A stretch of DNA of 9,017 bases from Cellvibrionales bacterium UBA5860 (lineage in GTDB: Bacteria; Pseudomonadota; Gammaproteobacteria; Pseudomonadales; Porticoccaceae). The DNA lies in NCBI GenBank assembly GCA_002431545.1, contig DJFY01000014.1, positions 39,036-48,052 of the forward strand, given 5' to 3'. The position numbers and the translations under genes were made by a program. Under the pieces are notes generated by a model, which made no database searches, was not told the origin of the DNA, and was given only the letters and a program-made list of their open reading frames with translations. How positions within the stretch are numbered: the stretch's first letter is position 1; each line of letters begins with the position of its first letter. Of the stretch, positions 1 to 5,860 are shown one piece after another.

Positions 1-600
1 GGGTTTATTGCCGAGGCGCAAATCAACGGCGAGGAGCGTGCCGCCTACGGTAATTATCTGTACGGGGCGTTTGGCAAGGATTTTGTCAGCGCAGACGGCC
101 GGCGCATGATGATTGTCGGTTTAACGGGCAATCAGTGGCGGGGCATTATTGCTGCCACCGACCTCGGCGTTGCTTTCGATCAGCTCGGCGAGCGCCTGCA
201 GCTCGACCTGCGCCAGGAAGGCAATCGCTTTCGCGCGCGCGACGACATCGCCGGCCTGCTTGAGCCCTGGTTTGCCGCGCACCGGTTTGATGACATCGTT
301 TCGCGTTTCGAAGAAAACGGCGTCTGTTGGGGCAAATATCAAAGCATCGCCGAGCTGGTTGCCGACGATCCCGAGTGCTCTACTGACAATCCCTTGTTTC
401 AGGAGCTGGAGCAACCGGGTGTCGGCAGCTACCTGACACCGACGAGTCCGCTATGCTTCAGTGGCTTCCAACGTCAGGATGCGCGTCCAGCGCCAGCGGT
501 GGGGGAGCATACGGACCAGATTCTGGCCGAGGAACTGGGCTTGAGCGGTAGTGAAATTGGCCGCCTGCACGACGGCGGTGTCGTTGCACAGGCAAGTTGA
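1..600 (+). CDS. Family III CoA-transferase, 2-methylfumaryl-CoA isomerase-like (5'-truncated)
   Basis: The reading frame is open from base 1 and ends at TGA 598-600, giving 199 C-terminal residues of a protein family that is usually about 400 aa; the start and the catalytic Asp region lie outside the window. The visible part has the CaiB/BaiF C-terminal layout. It includes an NYLYGAFGKDF stretch (residues 19-29 of the fragment), a GVCWGKY segment typical of the C-terminal domain, CSTDNPLF, and a closing GEHTDQIL motif (GxHTxxIL is common near the end of family III CoA-transferases). The NYLYGAFG, GVCWG and DPxCSTxNPLF segments resemble, from memory, mesaconyl-CoA C1-C4 CoA-transferase (Mct) of Chloroflexus. 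Mct moves CoA intramolecularly in the glyoxylate-assimilating part of the 3-hydroxypropionate bi-cycle. Family membership is firm. The exact substrate is inferred; another family III transferase (formyl-, succinyl- or carnitine-type) is the alternative. Confidence 0.8.
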   Translation, partial: GFIAEAQINGEERAAYGNYLYGAFGKDFVSADGRRMMIVGLTGNQWRGIIAATDLGVAFDQLGERLQLDLRQEGNRFRARDDIAGLLEPWFAAHRFDDIVSRFEENGVCWGKYQSIAELVADDPECSTDNPLFQELEQPGVGSYLTPTSPLCFSGFQRQDARPAPAVGEHTDQILAEELGLSGSEIGRLHDGGVVAQAS

Positions 601-635
601 GCGTACCAATAAGGAAACCAGTCGGTTAGGGATTG

Positions 636-658
636 GCCCGGCCACGCGATGGCTGGGC
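636..658 (+). other. Strong GC-rich hairpin after the CoA-transferase gene
   Basis: Bases 636-644 pair with 650-658 over nine positions (one G-U wobble at 640/654) around the five-base loop CGCGA. It sits 35 bases after the CoA-transferase stop. No T-run follows (TCGGCT), so it is not a classical intrinsic terminator; it may protect the mRNA 3' end or act with the second hairpin downstream. Confidence 0.5.
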
Positions 659-661
659 TCG

Positions 662-690
662 GCTACCGGAAATAATAACCGGCAGCTTTC
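662..690 (+). terminator. Possible weak intrinsic terminator
   Basis: GCTACCGG (662-669) pairs with CCGGCAGC (679-686), with one A-C mismatch, around a nine-base A-rich loop, and is followed by TTTC (687-690). The T-tract is short and the loop is long, so termination would be modest. The location, between the CoA-transferase and the hydrolase with a 249-bp gap, fits a transcription boundary. Confidence 0.35.
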
Positions 691-696
691 GTCAGT

Positions 697-732
697 ATTC
701 GGCGCCCAGGCTATATTCGGCGCCCAGGCTAT
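697..732 (+). repeat. Perfect 18-bp tandem duplication
   Basis: ATTCGGCGCCCAGGCTAT occurs twice without a gap (697-714 and 715-732), and ATTCGG recurs at 731-736. It lies in the non-coding gap between the CoA-transferase and hydrolase genes. Each copy contains the palindrome GGCGCC. It may be a replication-slippage duplication or a doubled binding site; the sequence cannot tell which. Confidence 0.85.
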
Positions 733-773
733 TCGGAGTAGGGCACTGTTGTCGCGATCGGTTATTACTGGGA

Positions 774-806
774 TTGACAGTCGCGTTTCTGGGGTTGAAC
801 GTCGCG
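774..806 (+). promoter_or_regulatory. Spaced direct repeat upstream of hydrolase, possible regulator or promoter region
   Basis: TTGACAGTCGCG (774-785) and TTGAACGTCGCG (795-806) are imperfect direct repeats offset by exactly 21 bp, about two helical turns. A third GTCGCG lies at 751-756. TTGACA at 774-779 is a consensus -35 hexamer, but the hexamer 17 bp downstream (GAACGT) is a poor -10. A TATAAC at 828-833 has no good -35 at normal distance. The region may drive the hydrolase and the downstream catabolic genes, but the promoter itself is not convincingly defined. Confidence 0.3.
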
Positions 807-849
807 CCGGGTGCGTTGAATTTTAAATATAACTACAGGGGTAGTAGCT

Positions 850-1761
850 ATGGCAAGCCAGCAAGCACAAGCAATAGTCGAGTTGTACAGGGAATGGTCC
901 GGCAAGCTCGCCATGAACGGCGAAATGGGTCTGGATGAACTGCGGGAGCTTTTCGACGAGTGGGGCGAATTGAGTTCGCAGCCCGAAGGTGTCGAGTTCC
1001 ACGAGGCGACATTGGCCAATGTGCCCGGTGTCTGGGCAACGCCAGCAGGGGCGGATATGAGCCGCGTGGTGATCTGTTGCCACGGCGGCGGGTTTTCGGT
1101 GGGTTCTTCAAAGAGCCATCAGAAGATGTACGGCCACCTGGCCAAGGCGGTGGGGTGCCCGACATTTACCCTGGATTACACCCGGGCGCCGGAAAACCCG
1201 CATCCGGGCATCGTCGAAGAGGCGGTTAACGTTTACGCCCAGTTGCTGGAACAGGGTTTCAAGCCGGAGCATATCGCCACCACCGGCGACTCTGCCGGCG
1301 GCAACCTGTGCACGACAATGATTCTCTACGCCCGCCACAAGGGCTACCCCATGCCGGCTTGTTGCGCGCCTATTTCACCCTGGTACGACATGGAGGGTAA
1401 GGGCGCCACGCTGACCAGCAATGCCGACAAAGACGCTCTTGTCGGCGGCGAGATCCTCGCGGGTATGATCGCAAATTTCCTCGGTGAGGATGGTTCGCGC
1501 CAGGATCCCTTTGCCAATCCGCTTTATGCCGACGTCAAAGGATTTCCGCCGACCCTGATCCAGGTGGGTGCTTACGAAGTGCTATTAGATGACAGCCAGC
1601 GTTTTTACGACCAGGCGAAAGAGGCGGGTGTCGATGCCCAGATCCAGGTTTACCCCGAGATGCAGCATGTCTTTCAGTTCATGGCCGGCAGAGCGCCCGA
1701 AGCCGATGACGCCATCCAGAAAATTGCCGCATTCATGAAACCTCATCTGGGGCTGGGTTAA
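850..1761 (+). CDS. Alpha/beta hydrolase of the hormone-sensitive lipase (HSL, family IV) type
   Basis: This 303-aa protein has the full HSL-family signature set. The oxyanion-hole motif HGGGF is at residues 78-82, the nucleophile elbow GDSAGG at 146-151 gives catalytic Ser148, the acid is probably Asp248 in LLDDS, and the base is His273 in MQHVF. The DYxRAPExPxPG segment at 109-120 is typical of the cap-to-core junction. No signal peptide is visible, so it is probably a cytoplasmic carboxylesterase acting on short to medium acyl esters or possibly lactones. The start is supported by AGGGG at 837-841, eight bases before the ATG. It is separated by 133 bp from an aldehyde dehydrogenase, which suggests that it releases an alcohol or acid entering the same catabolic route. 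The natural substrate is not deducible. Confidence 0.92.
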   Translation: MASQQAQAIVELYREWSGKLAMNGEMGLDELRELFDEWGELSSQPEGVEFHEATLANVPGVWATPAGADMSRVVICCHGGGFSVGSSKSHQKMYGHLAKAVGCPTFTLDYTRAPENPHPGIVEEAVNVYAQLLEQGFKPEHIATTGDSAGGNLCTTMILYARHKGYPMPACCAPISPWYDMEGKGATLTSNADKDALVGGEILAGMIANFLGEDGSRQDPFANPLYADVKGFPPTLIQVGAYEVLLDDSQRFYDQAKEAGVDAQIQVYPEMQHVFQFMAGRAPEADDAIQKIAAFMKPHLGLG

Positions 1762-1803
1762 ACCGGCGCGTGCAGTGCTGGTGCCGAAGTTGCGAATTAT
1801 TTT

Positions 1804-1813
1804 GGAAATTTCC
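1804..1813. promoter_or_regulatory. Palindrome GGAAATTTCC, possible operator
   Basis: A perfect 10-bp palindrome in the 133-bp gap between hydrolase and aldehyde dehydrogenase, 81 bases before the latter's start. It could be half of a repressor site, but a palindrome of this length is not rare by chance and no second copy is seen in the window. Confidence 0.2.
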
Positions 1814-1868
1814 CATAGCCTGACACATGACCGCACTTGTACCCGTCCTGGGATAGATGCAAGCCACA

Positions 1869-1874
1869 TATAAT
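1869..1874 (+). promoter_or_regulatory. Consensus -10-like TATAAT before aldehyde dehydrogenase
   Basis: A perfect TATAAT hexamer lies 20 bases before the aldehyde dehydrogenase ATG. The -35 position at 17-bp spacing (TCCTGG, 1846-1851) is poor and there is no TG extension. Transcription from it would give a leader of only about 14 bases with the Shine-Dalgarno AGGAG (1883-1887) at its start. It is plausible only as an activator-dependent promoter. Confidence 0.25.
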
Positions 1875-1894
1875 AGATAATCAGGAGTCAAGCG

Positions 1895-3322
1895 ATGATA
1901 GAACACAAGCAGATTTATATAGACGGCCAGTGGGTCGATGCTTCCGGCGACGGTATCACCCACCTGGTGAACCCCGCCAACGAAGAGGTCTTTGCCACGG
2001 TGCCTATGTCGACACCGGATGACGTGGACAAGGCGATCCGTGCGGCGCGCAAGGCGTTCATCCCCTGGTCACAGACACCCAGCGCCGAACGCAAGGCCTA
2101 TATCGACGCTATTTGCGCCAAGCTGACCGAGCGCAAAGATGAACTGGCTTCGCTGATCAGCCAGGAGATGGGTATTCCAGTGCACTTTGCCCTTGGCATT
2201 CAGGTGATGGGACCGATCTCAGGGCTGTCGATTTTCGGTGACCTGGCGGCGACCATGGACGAAACCCGGGAGCACGACGGCGGCTACATCACTGTCAAGG
2301 AGCCGATTGGCGTCTGTTCCTTTATCACACCCTGGAATTTTCCCCTGTTTCAGGTTGTCGCCAAGGTGGGTCCGGCGCTGGCCGCGGGTTGTACCTGTAT
2401 TCTCAAGCCCAGCGAGCAAACGCCTCTGTCGACCTTTATTTTTGCCGAAGTTTGCGCCGAGGTGGGTTTGCCAGCCGGTGTGTTCAACCTGGTGCCGGGC
2501 AAAGGTTCAGTGATCGGCGACGTCATCAGTTCCCACCCCGAAGTGGACCTGGTGTCGTTTACCGGCTCTACGGAGGTCGGTGTCGACATCGCCAAATCCG
2601 CTGCCGGTACCGTCAAGCGGGTGTGTCAGGAACTGGGCGGCAAGTCGCCCTTTATCATCGCCGAGGACGCGCCGGTCGCCAAGGCCGTCAAATACGTGGT
2701 CAAGGATTCCATGTTCAATTCAGGTCAGATGTGTGTGCAGTTGAGCCGCATCCTGGTTCACGAATCCCAGTACGAAGAAGCGGTAGAAGTGGCTAAAACG
2801 GTCGCCGAATCCCTTGCTGTGGGCGACCCCAATGACAAAGGCACCTTTCTCGGGCCGCTCAGTTCCATGCAGGCGCGCAACAGCGTGGTGCGCTTTATCG
2901 AAAAAGGCGTTGCCGAGGGCGCGCGTCTTGTGACGGGGGGTACCGAACTGCCCGAAGGCGTTGAAAAAGGTGCCTACGTGAGACCGACGATCTTCGCCGA
3001 CGTCAACAACGACATGTCGATTGCTCGCGAAGAAATATTTGGTCCGGTCCTGTGTTTTATTCCGTATAAAGACGAGGCGGAGGCCATCGCTATTGCCAAC
3101 GACACCGACTTCGGCCTCTCCAGTGGTGTCTGGGCTGAGAACAAAGACACGCAAATGCGAATCGCCAGGCAGTTGCGGGCCGGTCAGGTTAAAGTGAACG
3201 GCCCGGCCTTCAGCTTCGCCGCGCCTTTTGGCGGTTACAAAATGTCGGGCAACGGCCGCGAGTGGGGTGCCAGTGGACTGACCGAGTACACCGAAGAAAA
3301 GGCCATTCTTGTTGGAGGATGA
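1895..3322 (+). CDS. NAD(P)-dependent aldehyde dehydrogenase, ALDH superfamily
   Basis: At 475 aa this is the normal length for a soluble ALDH. All key residues are visible: TPWNFP with oxyanion-hole Asn148, KPSEQTP with cofactor-binding Lys171, FTGST at 222-226 on the Rossmann fold, ELGGK with general-base Glu246, NSGQMC with nucleophile Cys280, and EEIFGP with ribose-binding Glu380. Lys171 leaves either NAD or NADP possible. The enzyme oxidises an aldehyde to its acid. The stretch after the catalytic Cys (VQLSR) differs from the common xAxSR of betaine-aldehyde types, so the substrate is unassigned. AGGAG at 1883-1887 lies seven bases before the ATG. The downstream acyl-CoA dehydrogenases suggest that the acid product is activated to a CoA ester and desaturated. 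No CoA ligase is present in the window. Confidence 0.93.
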   Translation: MIEHKQIYIDGQWVDASGDGITHLVNPANEEVFATVPMSTPDDVDKAIRAARKAFIPWSQTPSAERKAYIDAICAKLTERKDELASLISQEMGIPVHFALGIQVMGPISGLSIFGDLAATMDETREHDGGYITVKEPIGVCSFITPWNFPLFQVVAKVGPALAAGCTCILKPSEQTPLSTFIFAEVCAEVGLPAGVFNLVPGKGSVIGDVISSHPEVDLVSFTGSTEVGVDIAKSAAGTVKRVCQELGGKSPFIIAEDAPVAKAVKYVVKDSMFNSGQMCVQLSRILVHESQYEEAVEVAKTVAESLAVGDPNDKGTFLGPLSSMQARNSVVRFIEKGVAEGARLVTGGTELPEGVEKGAYVRPTIFADVNNDMSIAREEIFGPVLCFIPYKDEAEAIAIANDTDFGLSSGVWAENKDTQMRIARQLRAGQVKVNGPAFSFAAPFGGYKMSGNGREWGASGLTEYTEEKAILVGG

Positions 3323-3341
3323 TCCGCTTTCGCCCCCGGTA

Positions 3342-3374
3342 ATTGCCCAGGGGTATAGCTTTCCCGGCGGCAAT
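3342..3374 (+). other. Inverted repeat between aldehyde dehydrogenase and first ACAD gene
   Basis: ATTGCC (3342-3347) and GGCAAT (3369-3374) are perfect inverted copies, with inner GGG (3351-3353) and CCC (3363-3365) able to pair imperfectly. No T-run follows directly. It may be a weak attenuator or mRNA-processing hairpin in the 84-bp gap; the inner mismatches make it uncertain. Confidence 0.25.
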
Positions 3375-3406
3375 ACTATTTGGTTTGAACTTTTGTAGGA
3401 GAGATT

Positions 3407-4567
3407 ATGTCGGCTAGCCGCTTTCGCTTCCCCCATGTGGAAATGCCAGAAGTCGCGGTACAACTGCGGGCCGAAGTGCGGGAATTTCTCGCTGAGGAAC
3501 GCGCCAGTGGGGGCTTTGTGCCCATGGCAGATTGCTGGGCTTCGGCGATGAGTCCTGAATACAGCCGCAAGGTCGGCCAGCGCGGCTGGCTGGGCATGAC
3601 CTGGGACAAGCAGTACGGCGGCCACGGGCGCTCCTTTCTCGAACGGTATGTGGTGACTGAAGAGATGCTGGCAGCGGGGGCGCCTGTTATGGCCCACTGG
3701 ATAGCGGACCGGCAGAGCGGGCCGCAGATCATCAAGAATGCACAGCCGCACGTTCGAGACCAGATCATTCCGCGCATTGTTGCCGGGGACTGTTTCTGCG
3801 CCATTGGCATGAGTGAACCCAACACGGGTTCCGATCTGGCCTCGGTCTCCACCAAAGCTGAAAAGGTCGAAGGCGGCTGGCGTGTCAATGGCACCAAACT
3901 ATGGTCCACAGGCGCACACGGCTGCGACTATATGATCACGCTACTGCGCACGGCGCCACCCGATGCCAAAGCGCGTCACGAAGGTTTGTCCCAGTTTATT
4001 ATTGATTTGAAATCACCCGGCGTGCAGATACGCGGCATTGCCGATATCGGCGGCCAGGTGCATTTCAATGAAACCCAATTTGAAGATGTCTTTGTCCCCG
4101 ACGACTATGTTTTGGGTGAAGTGGGTCAGGGCTGGCAGATGGTCGTCGGTGAACTGGCGCTGGAGCGTTCGGGACCCGAACGTTTCCTGAGTTCGTTTAT
4201 TGTTTTGCAGGAGGCTATGCGAGTGCTGGTCACTAACCCCAGTGACAAGACCCGCGAGGTCTTGGGCCAACTGGTGGCCAAGATCAAAACCCTGCGGCGC
4301 ATGTCGCTTGGTATTGCCGGCTTGCTGGAAGAAGGCTCCTCCCCGGAAATGGAAGCGGCGCTGGTCAAGGATGTAGCTACGCGCTTCGAGCGGGAAATGC
4401 TCGAAAAACTGCGTTCCATTTTACCGGCACATATTCTCGCCGCTTCCAACGGATTATTGCCGACCTTGTTGCGCGAAGGCATTCTCAGGGTGCCTTCATC
4501 GACGCTGCGCGGCGGTACCAACGAGGTGCTGAAGGGTATGATCGCACGCCAACTGGGTATGCGGTAA
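3407..4567 (+). CDS. Acyl-CoA dehydrogenase subunit, FAD-binding half of a probable heteromeric enzyme
   Basis: This 386-aa ACAD-family flavoprotein subunit should introduce a trans-2,3 double bond into an acyl-CoA and pass electrons to ETF. The N-terminal helical domain ends near GMTWDKQYGG (63-72). The beta domain carries GMSEPNTGSDLAS (134-146) and KLWSTGAH (164-171), which bind the flavin. The C-terminal helical domain ends in RGGTNEVLKGMIARQLG. Missing are the R-x-x-FG-x-x-I-x-x-FQ and HGGxGY segments that normally supply the other side of the FAD site; both are in the next gene's product. The usual Glu376-type base in YEGT is replaced by Gly in RGGT. Glu253 in ALER aligns by eye with the helix-G base of isovaleryl-CoA dehydrogenase. 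AGGAGAG (3397-3403) fixes the start. A paired alpha2-beta2 function is inferred. Confidence 0.88.
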   Translation: MSASRFRFPHVEMPEVAVQLRAEVREFLAEERASGGFVPMADCWASAMSPEYSRKVGQRGWLGMTWDKQYGGHGRSFLERYVVTEEMLAAGAPVMAHWIADRQSGPQIIKNAQPHVRDQIIPRIVAGDCFCAIGMSEPNTGSDLASVSTKAEKVEGGWRVNGTKLWSTGAHGCDYMITLLRTAPPDAKARHEGLSQFIIDLKSPGVQIRGIADIGGQVHFNETQFEDVFVPDDYVLGEVGQGWQMVVGELALERSGPERFLSSFIVLQEAMRVLVTNPSDKTREVLGQLVAKIKTLRRMSLGIAGLLEEGSSPEMEAALVKDVATRFEREMLEKLRSILPAHILAASNGLLPTLLREGILRVPSSTLRGGTNEVLKGMIARQLGMR

Positions 4568-4639
4568 CAGTTCCGGAGTATGCCGTAACGCCAGCAATAG
4601 TGTGCCCATGCAGATTCGGGGGCGCTAGTATAGTACTGA

Positions 4640-4662
4640 GCCGGGAGACAACCGAGTCCGGC
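4640..4662 (+). other. Small hairpin before the second ACAD gene
   Basis: GCCGG (4640-4644) and CCGGC (4658-4662) form a five-base stem with a 13-base loop, ending 16 bases before the second ACAD start. It may influence translation relative to the first subunit, but the stem is short. The rest of the 111-bp gap shows no clear promoter or terminator. Confidence 0.2.
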
Positions 4663-4678
4663 GAAAAGAGAAAACCCA

Positions 4679-5749
4679 ATGAGCGAAACAGACAGCATAA
4701 TTTTTGATACCGCGCAGCGCATTTTCGAGGACTTGAGTACCGCGGAAGTGATTAACGCGGCCGAGGACGGGCAATGGCCTGATGAGTTGTGGCAGGCCAT
4801 TGAAGAGGCGGGATTGGCACTGACCTGGATTCCCGAGGTCAATGGCGGTGTCGGCGCATCCCTGATGGATGGCTTCGCGGTCATCAAGGCAGCCGGTGCC
4901 GCAGCGCTGCCCGTGCCTTTGGCAGAGTCTCTGCTCGCCGGATGGCTGCTGGCCAAAGCCGGTCTGGAAGTGGGCACCGACCCGATGACAATAGTGCTGC
5001 CGGAACAGGCGGGAGATCTCGTCTGGAACGGTGAAAGGCTCAGTGGTACGGTTTCGGCGGTGCCCCACGCCCGCAGCGTCAGGCGCCTGGTGGTTGTCGT
5101 CAATGGCGAAGGGGGCCAGGTGTTGGTCGTGGATCCGGCTCAAACCCGTATTGAATCAAAACGTAATCTTGCCGGCGAGCCCTGGGATACGGTGACATTC
5201 GATGGCGTCGAGCCCCTTGAGCAAGCGCGCCTGCCGGCGGATACCGACCTCGACAGGGCGCGCGCAGCCGCCGCGCTAATGCGTTGTGTCCAGGCCGCCG
5301 GTGCCCTTGGCACTGCGCTGGAGCTGACTATTCAGTACGCTATGGAGCGCGTCCAGTTTGGTCGGCCTATCGCCAAGTTTCAGGCCCTGCAACACTCGGT
5401 GGCGGCCTTTGCCGGCGAAGTCGCTGCAATCAACGCGGCGGCGGACGCGGCGGCCGAGGCTATGGCTCGCAACAATGCGGTTGATGGAGAGGCCTGGATC
5501 GAGATCGCCGCGGCTAAAACCCGGCTCGAGGAAGCCGTCAATGAGGGCGCGGCAGTGGCGCACCAGGTGCATGGCGCCATGGGCTTTACCTACGAGCACC
5601 GTTTGCACCACCTCACGCGGCGTCTGTGGGCTTGGCGCGACGAGTACGGCAGCGATGTCTACTGGTCGAGGATACTTGGGCAGGAAGTATTGAATTGGGG
5701 TGCTGACCAGTTGTGGCCTCGTATTACGGCGGTCAGCGATCCCCGCTAA
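4679..5749 (+). CDS. Acyl-CoA dehydrogenase-like partner subunit, lacking the SEP/GSD flavin motif
   Basis: This 356-aa protein is an ACAD fold with a degenerate middle domain. The N-terminal helical part ends at TWIPEVNGGVGASLMDG (49-65). Where a full ACAD has TEPxxGSD and an ITxA strand, this one has only a short, motif-free region (about 100-185). The C-terminal half is well preserved: RVQFGRPIAKFQALQH (224-239) and HQVHGAMGFTYEHRLHHLTRR (295-315), which contribute flavin contacts across a subunit interface. It resembles the short beta-type subunits of actinobacterial FadE/ChsE heterotetramers. It follows the first ACAD by 111 bp in the same direction. The start has only a weak Shine-Dalgarno (AAGAGA, 4666-4671), so a lower translation rate or another start is possible. 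It probably has no activity alone. Confidence 0.87.
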   Translation: MSETDSIIFDTAQRIFEDLSTAEVINAAEDGQWPDELWQAIEEAGLALTWIPEVNGGVGASLMDGFAVIKAAGAAALPVPLAESLLAGWLLAKAGLEVGTDPMTIVLPEQAGDLVWNGERLSGTVSAVPHARSVRRLVVVVNGEGGQVLVVDPAQTRIESKRNLAGEPWDTVTFDGVEPLEQARLPADTDLDRARAAAALMRCVQAAGALGTALELTIQYAMERVQFGRPIAKFQALQHSVAAFAGEVAAINAAADAAAEAMARNNAVDGEAWIEIAAAKTRLEEAVNEGAAVAHQVHGAMGFTYEHRLHHLTRRLWAWRDEYGSDVYWSRILGQEVLNWGADQLWPRITAVSDPR

Positions 5750-5777
5750 TCTCGCCTTGCTACGGCCTAATAGCGTG

Positions 5778-5800
5778 GCGCTGCGGGATGCCGTCAGCGC
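5778..5800 (+). other. Hairpin after the second ACAD gene, possible weak terminator
   Basis: GCGCTGCGG (5778-5786) pairs with CCG-T-CAGCGC (5791-5800) with a single bulged T around the tetraloop GATG. It is followed by ATAAATC, not a T-run, so it is not a standard intrinsic terminator. It may stabilise the 3' end of the paired ACAD transcript. Confidence 0.4.
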
Positions 5801-5802
5801 AT

Positions 5803-5826
5803 AAATCAGTAAACCAGTAAATCAAA
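5803..5826 (+). repeat. Short A-rich 8-bp tandem repeat
   Basis: AAATCAGT (5803-5810), AAACCAGT (5811-5818) and AAATCAAA (5819-5826) form two and a half imperfect units immediately upstream of the third ACAD gene. The AT-richness stands out from the surrounding GC-rich DNA and could reflect a promoter upstream element, though no clear -35/-10 pair is seen. Confidence 0.4.
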
Positions 5827-5860
5827 AGGTACGGCACCAGATTCTAGAAAGGGGTTAGGT

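Noticed and set aside
697..732. Start of a CRISPR-like or REP-type repeat array
   Set aside because: Only two adjacent copies without spacers and no further copies in the window.
551..938. Short plus-strand open frames spanning the gap before the hydrolase
   Set aside because: They overlap real genes at both ends, include the tandem duplication, lack ribosome binding sites and show no protein-like composition.
3343..3379. Promoter TTGCCC ... TACTAT before the first ACAD gene
   Set aside because: Spacing is 25 bp, far from the 16-18 bp needed; no alternative pair was found.
2720..3751. Long open frame on the minus strand (343 codons) across the ALDH/ACAD junction
   Set aside because: It lies opposite two well-supported genes, has no recognisable domain, and is explained by high GC at third codon positions of the true genes.
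4626..4637. TAGTATAGTACT as a -10 region or operator
   Set aside because: No -35 at suitable spacing, and the AGTA/TACT inverted repeat is too short to support.
4126..5103. Minus-strand open frame (325 codons) across the two ACAD genes
   Set aside because: Ser/Arg/Pro-rich composition without motifs, antisense to two genes with clear family motifs; a shadow frame.
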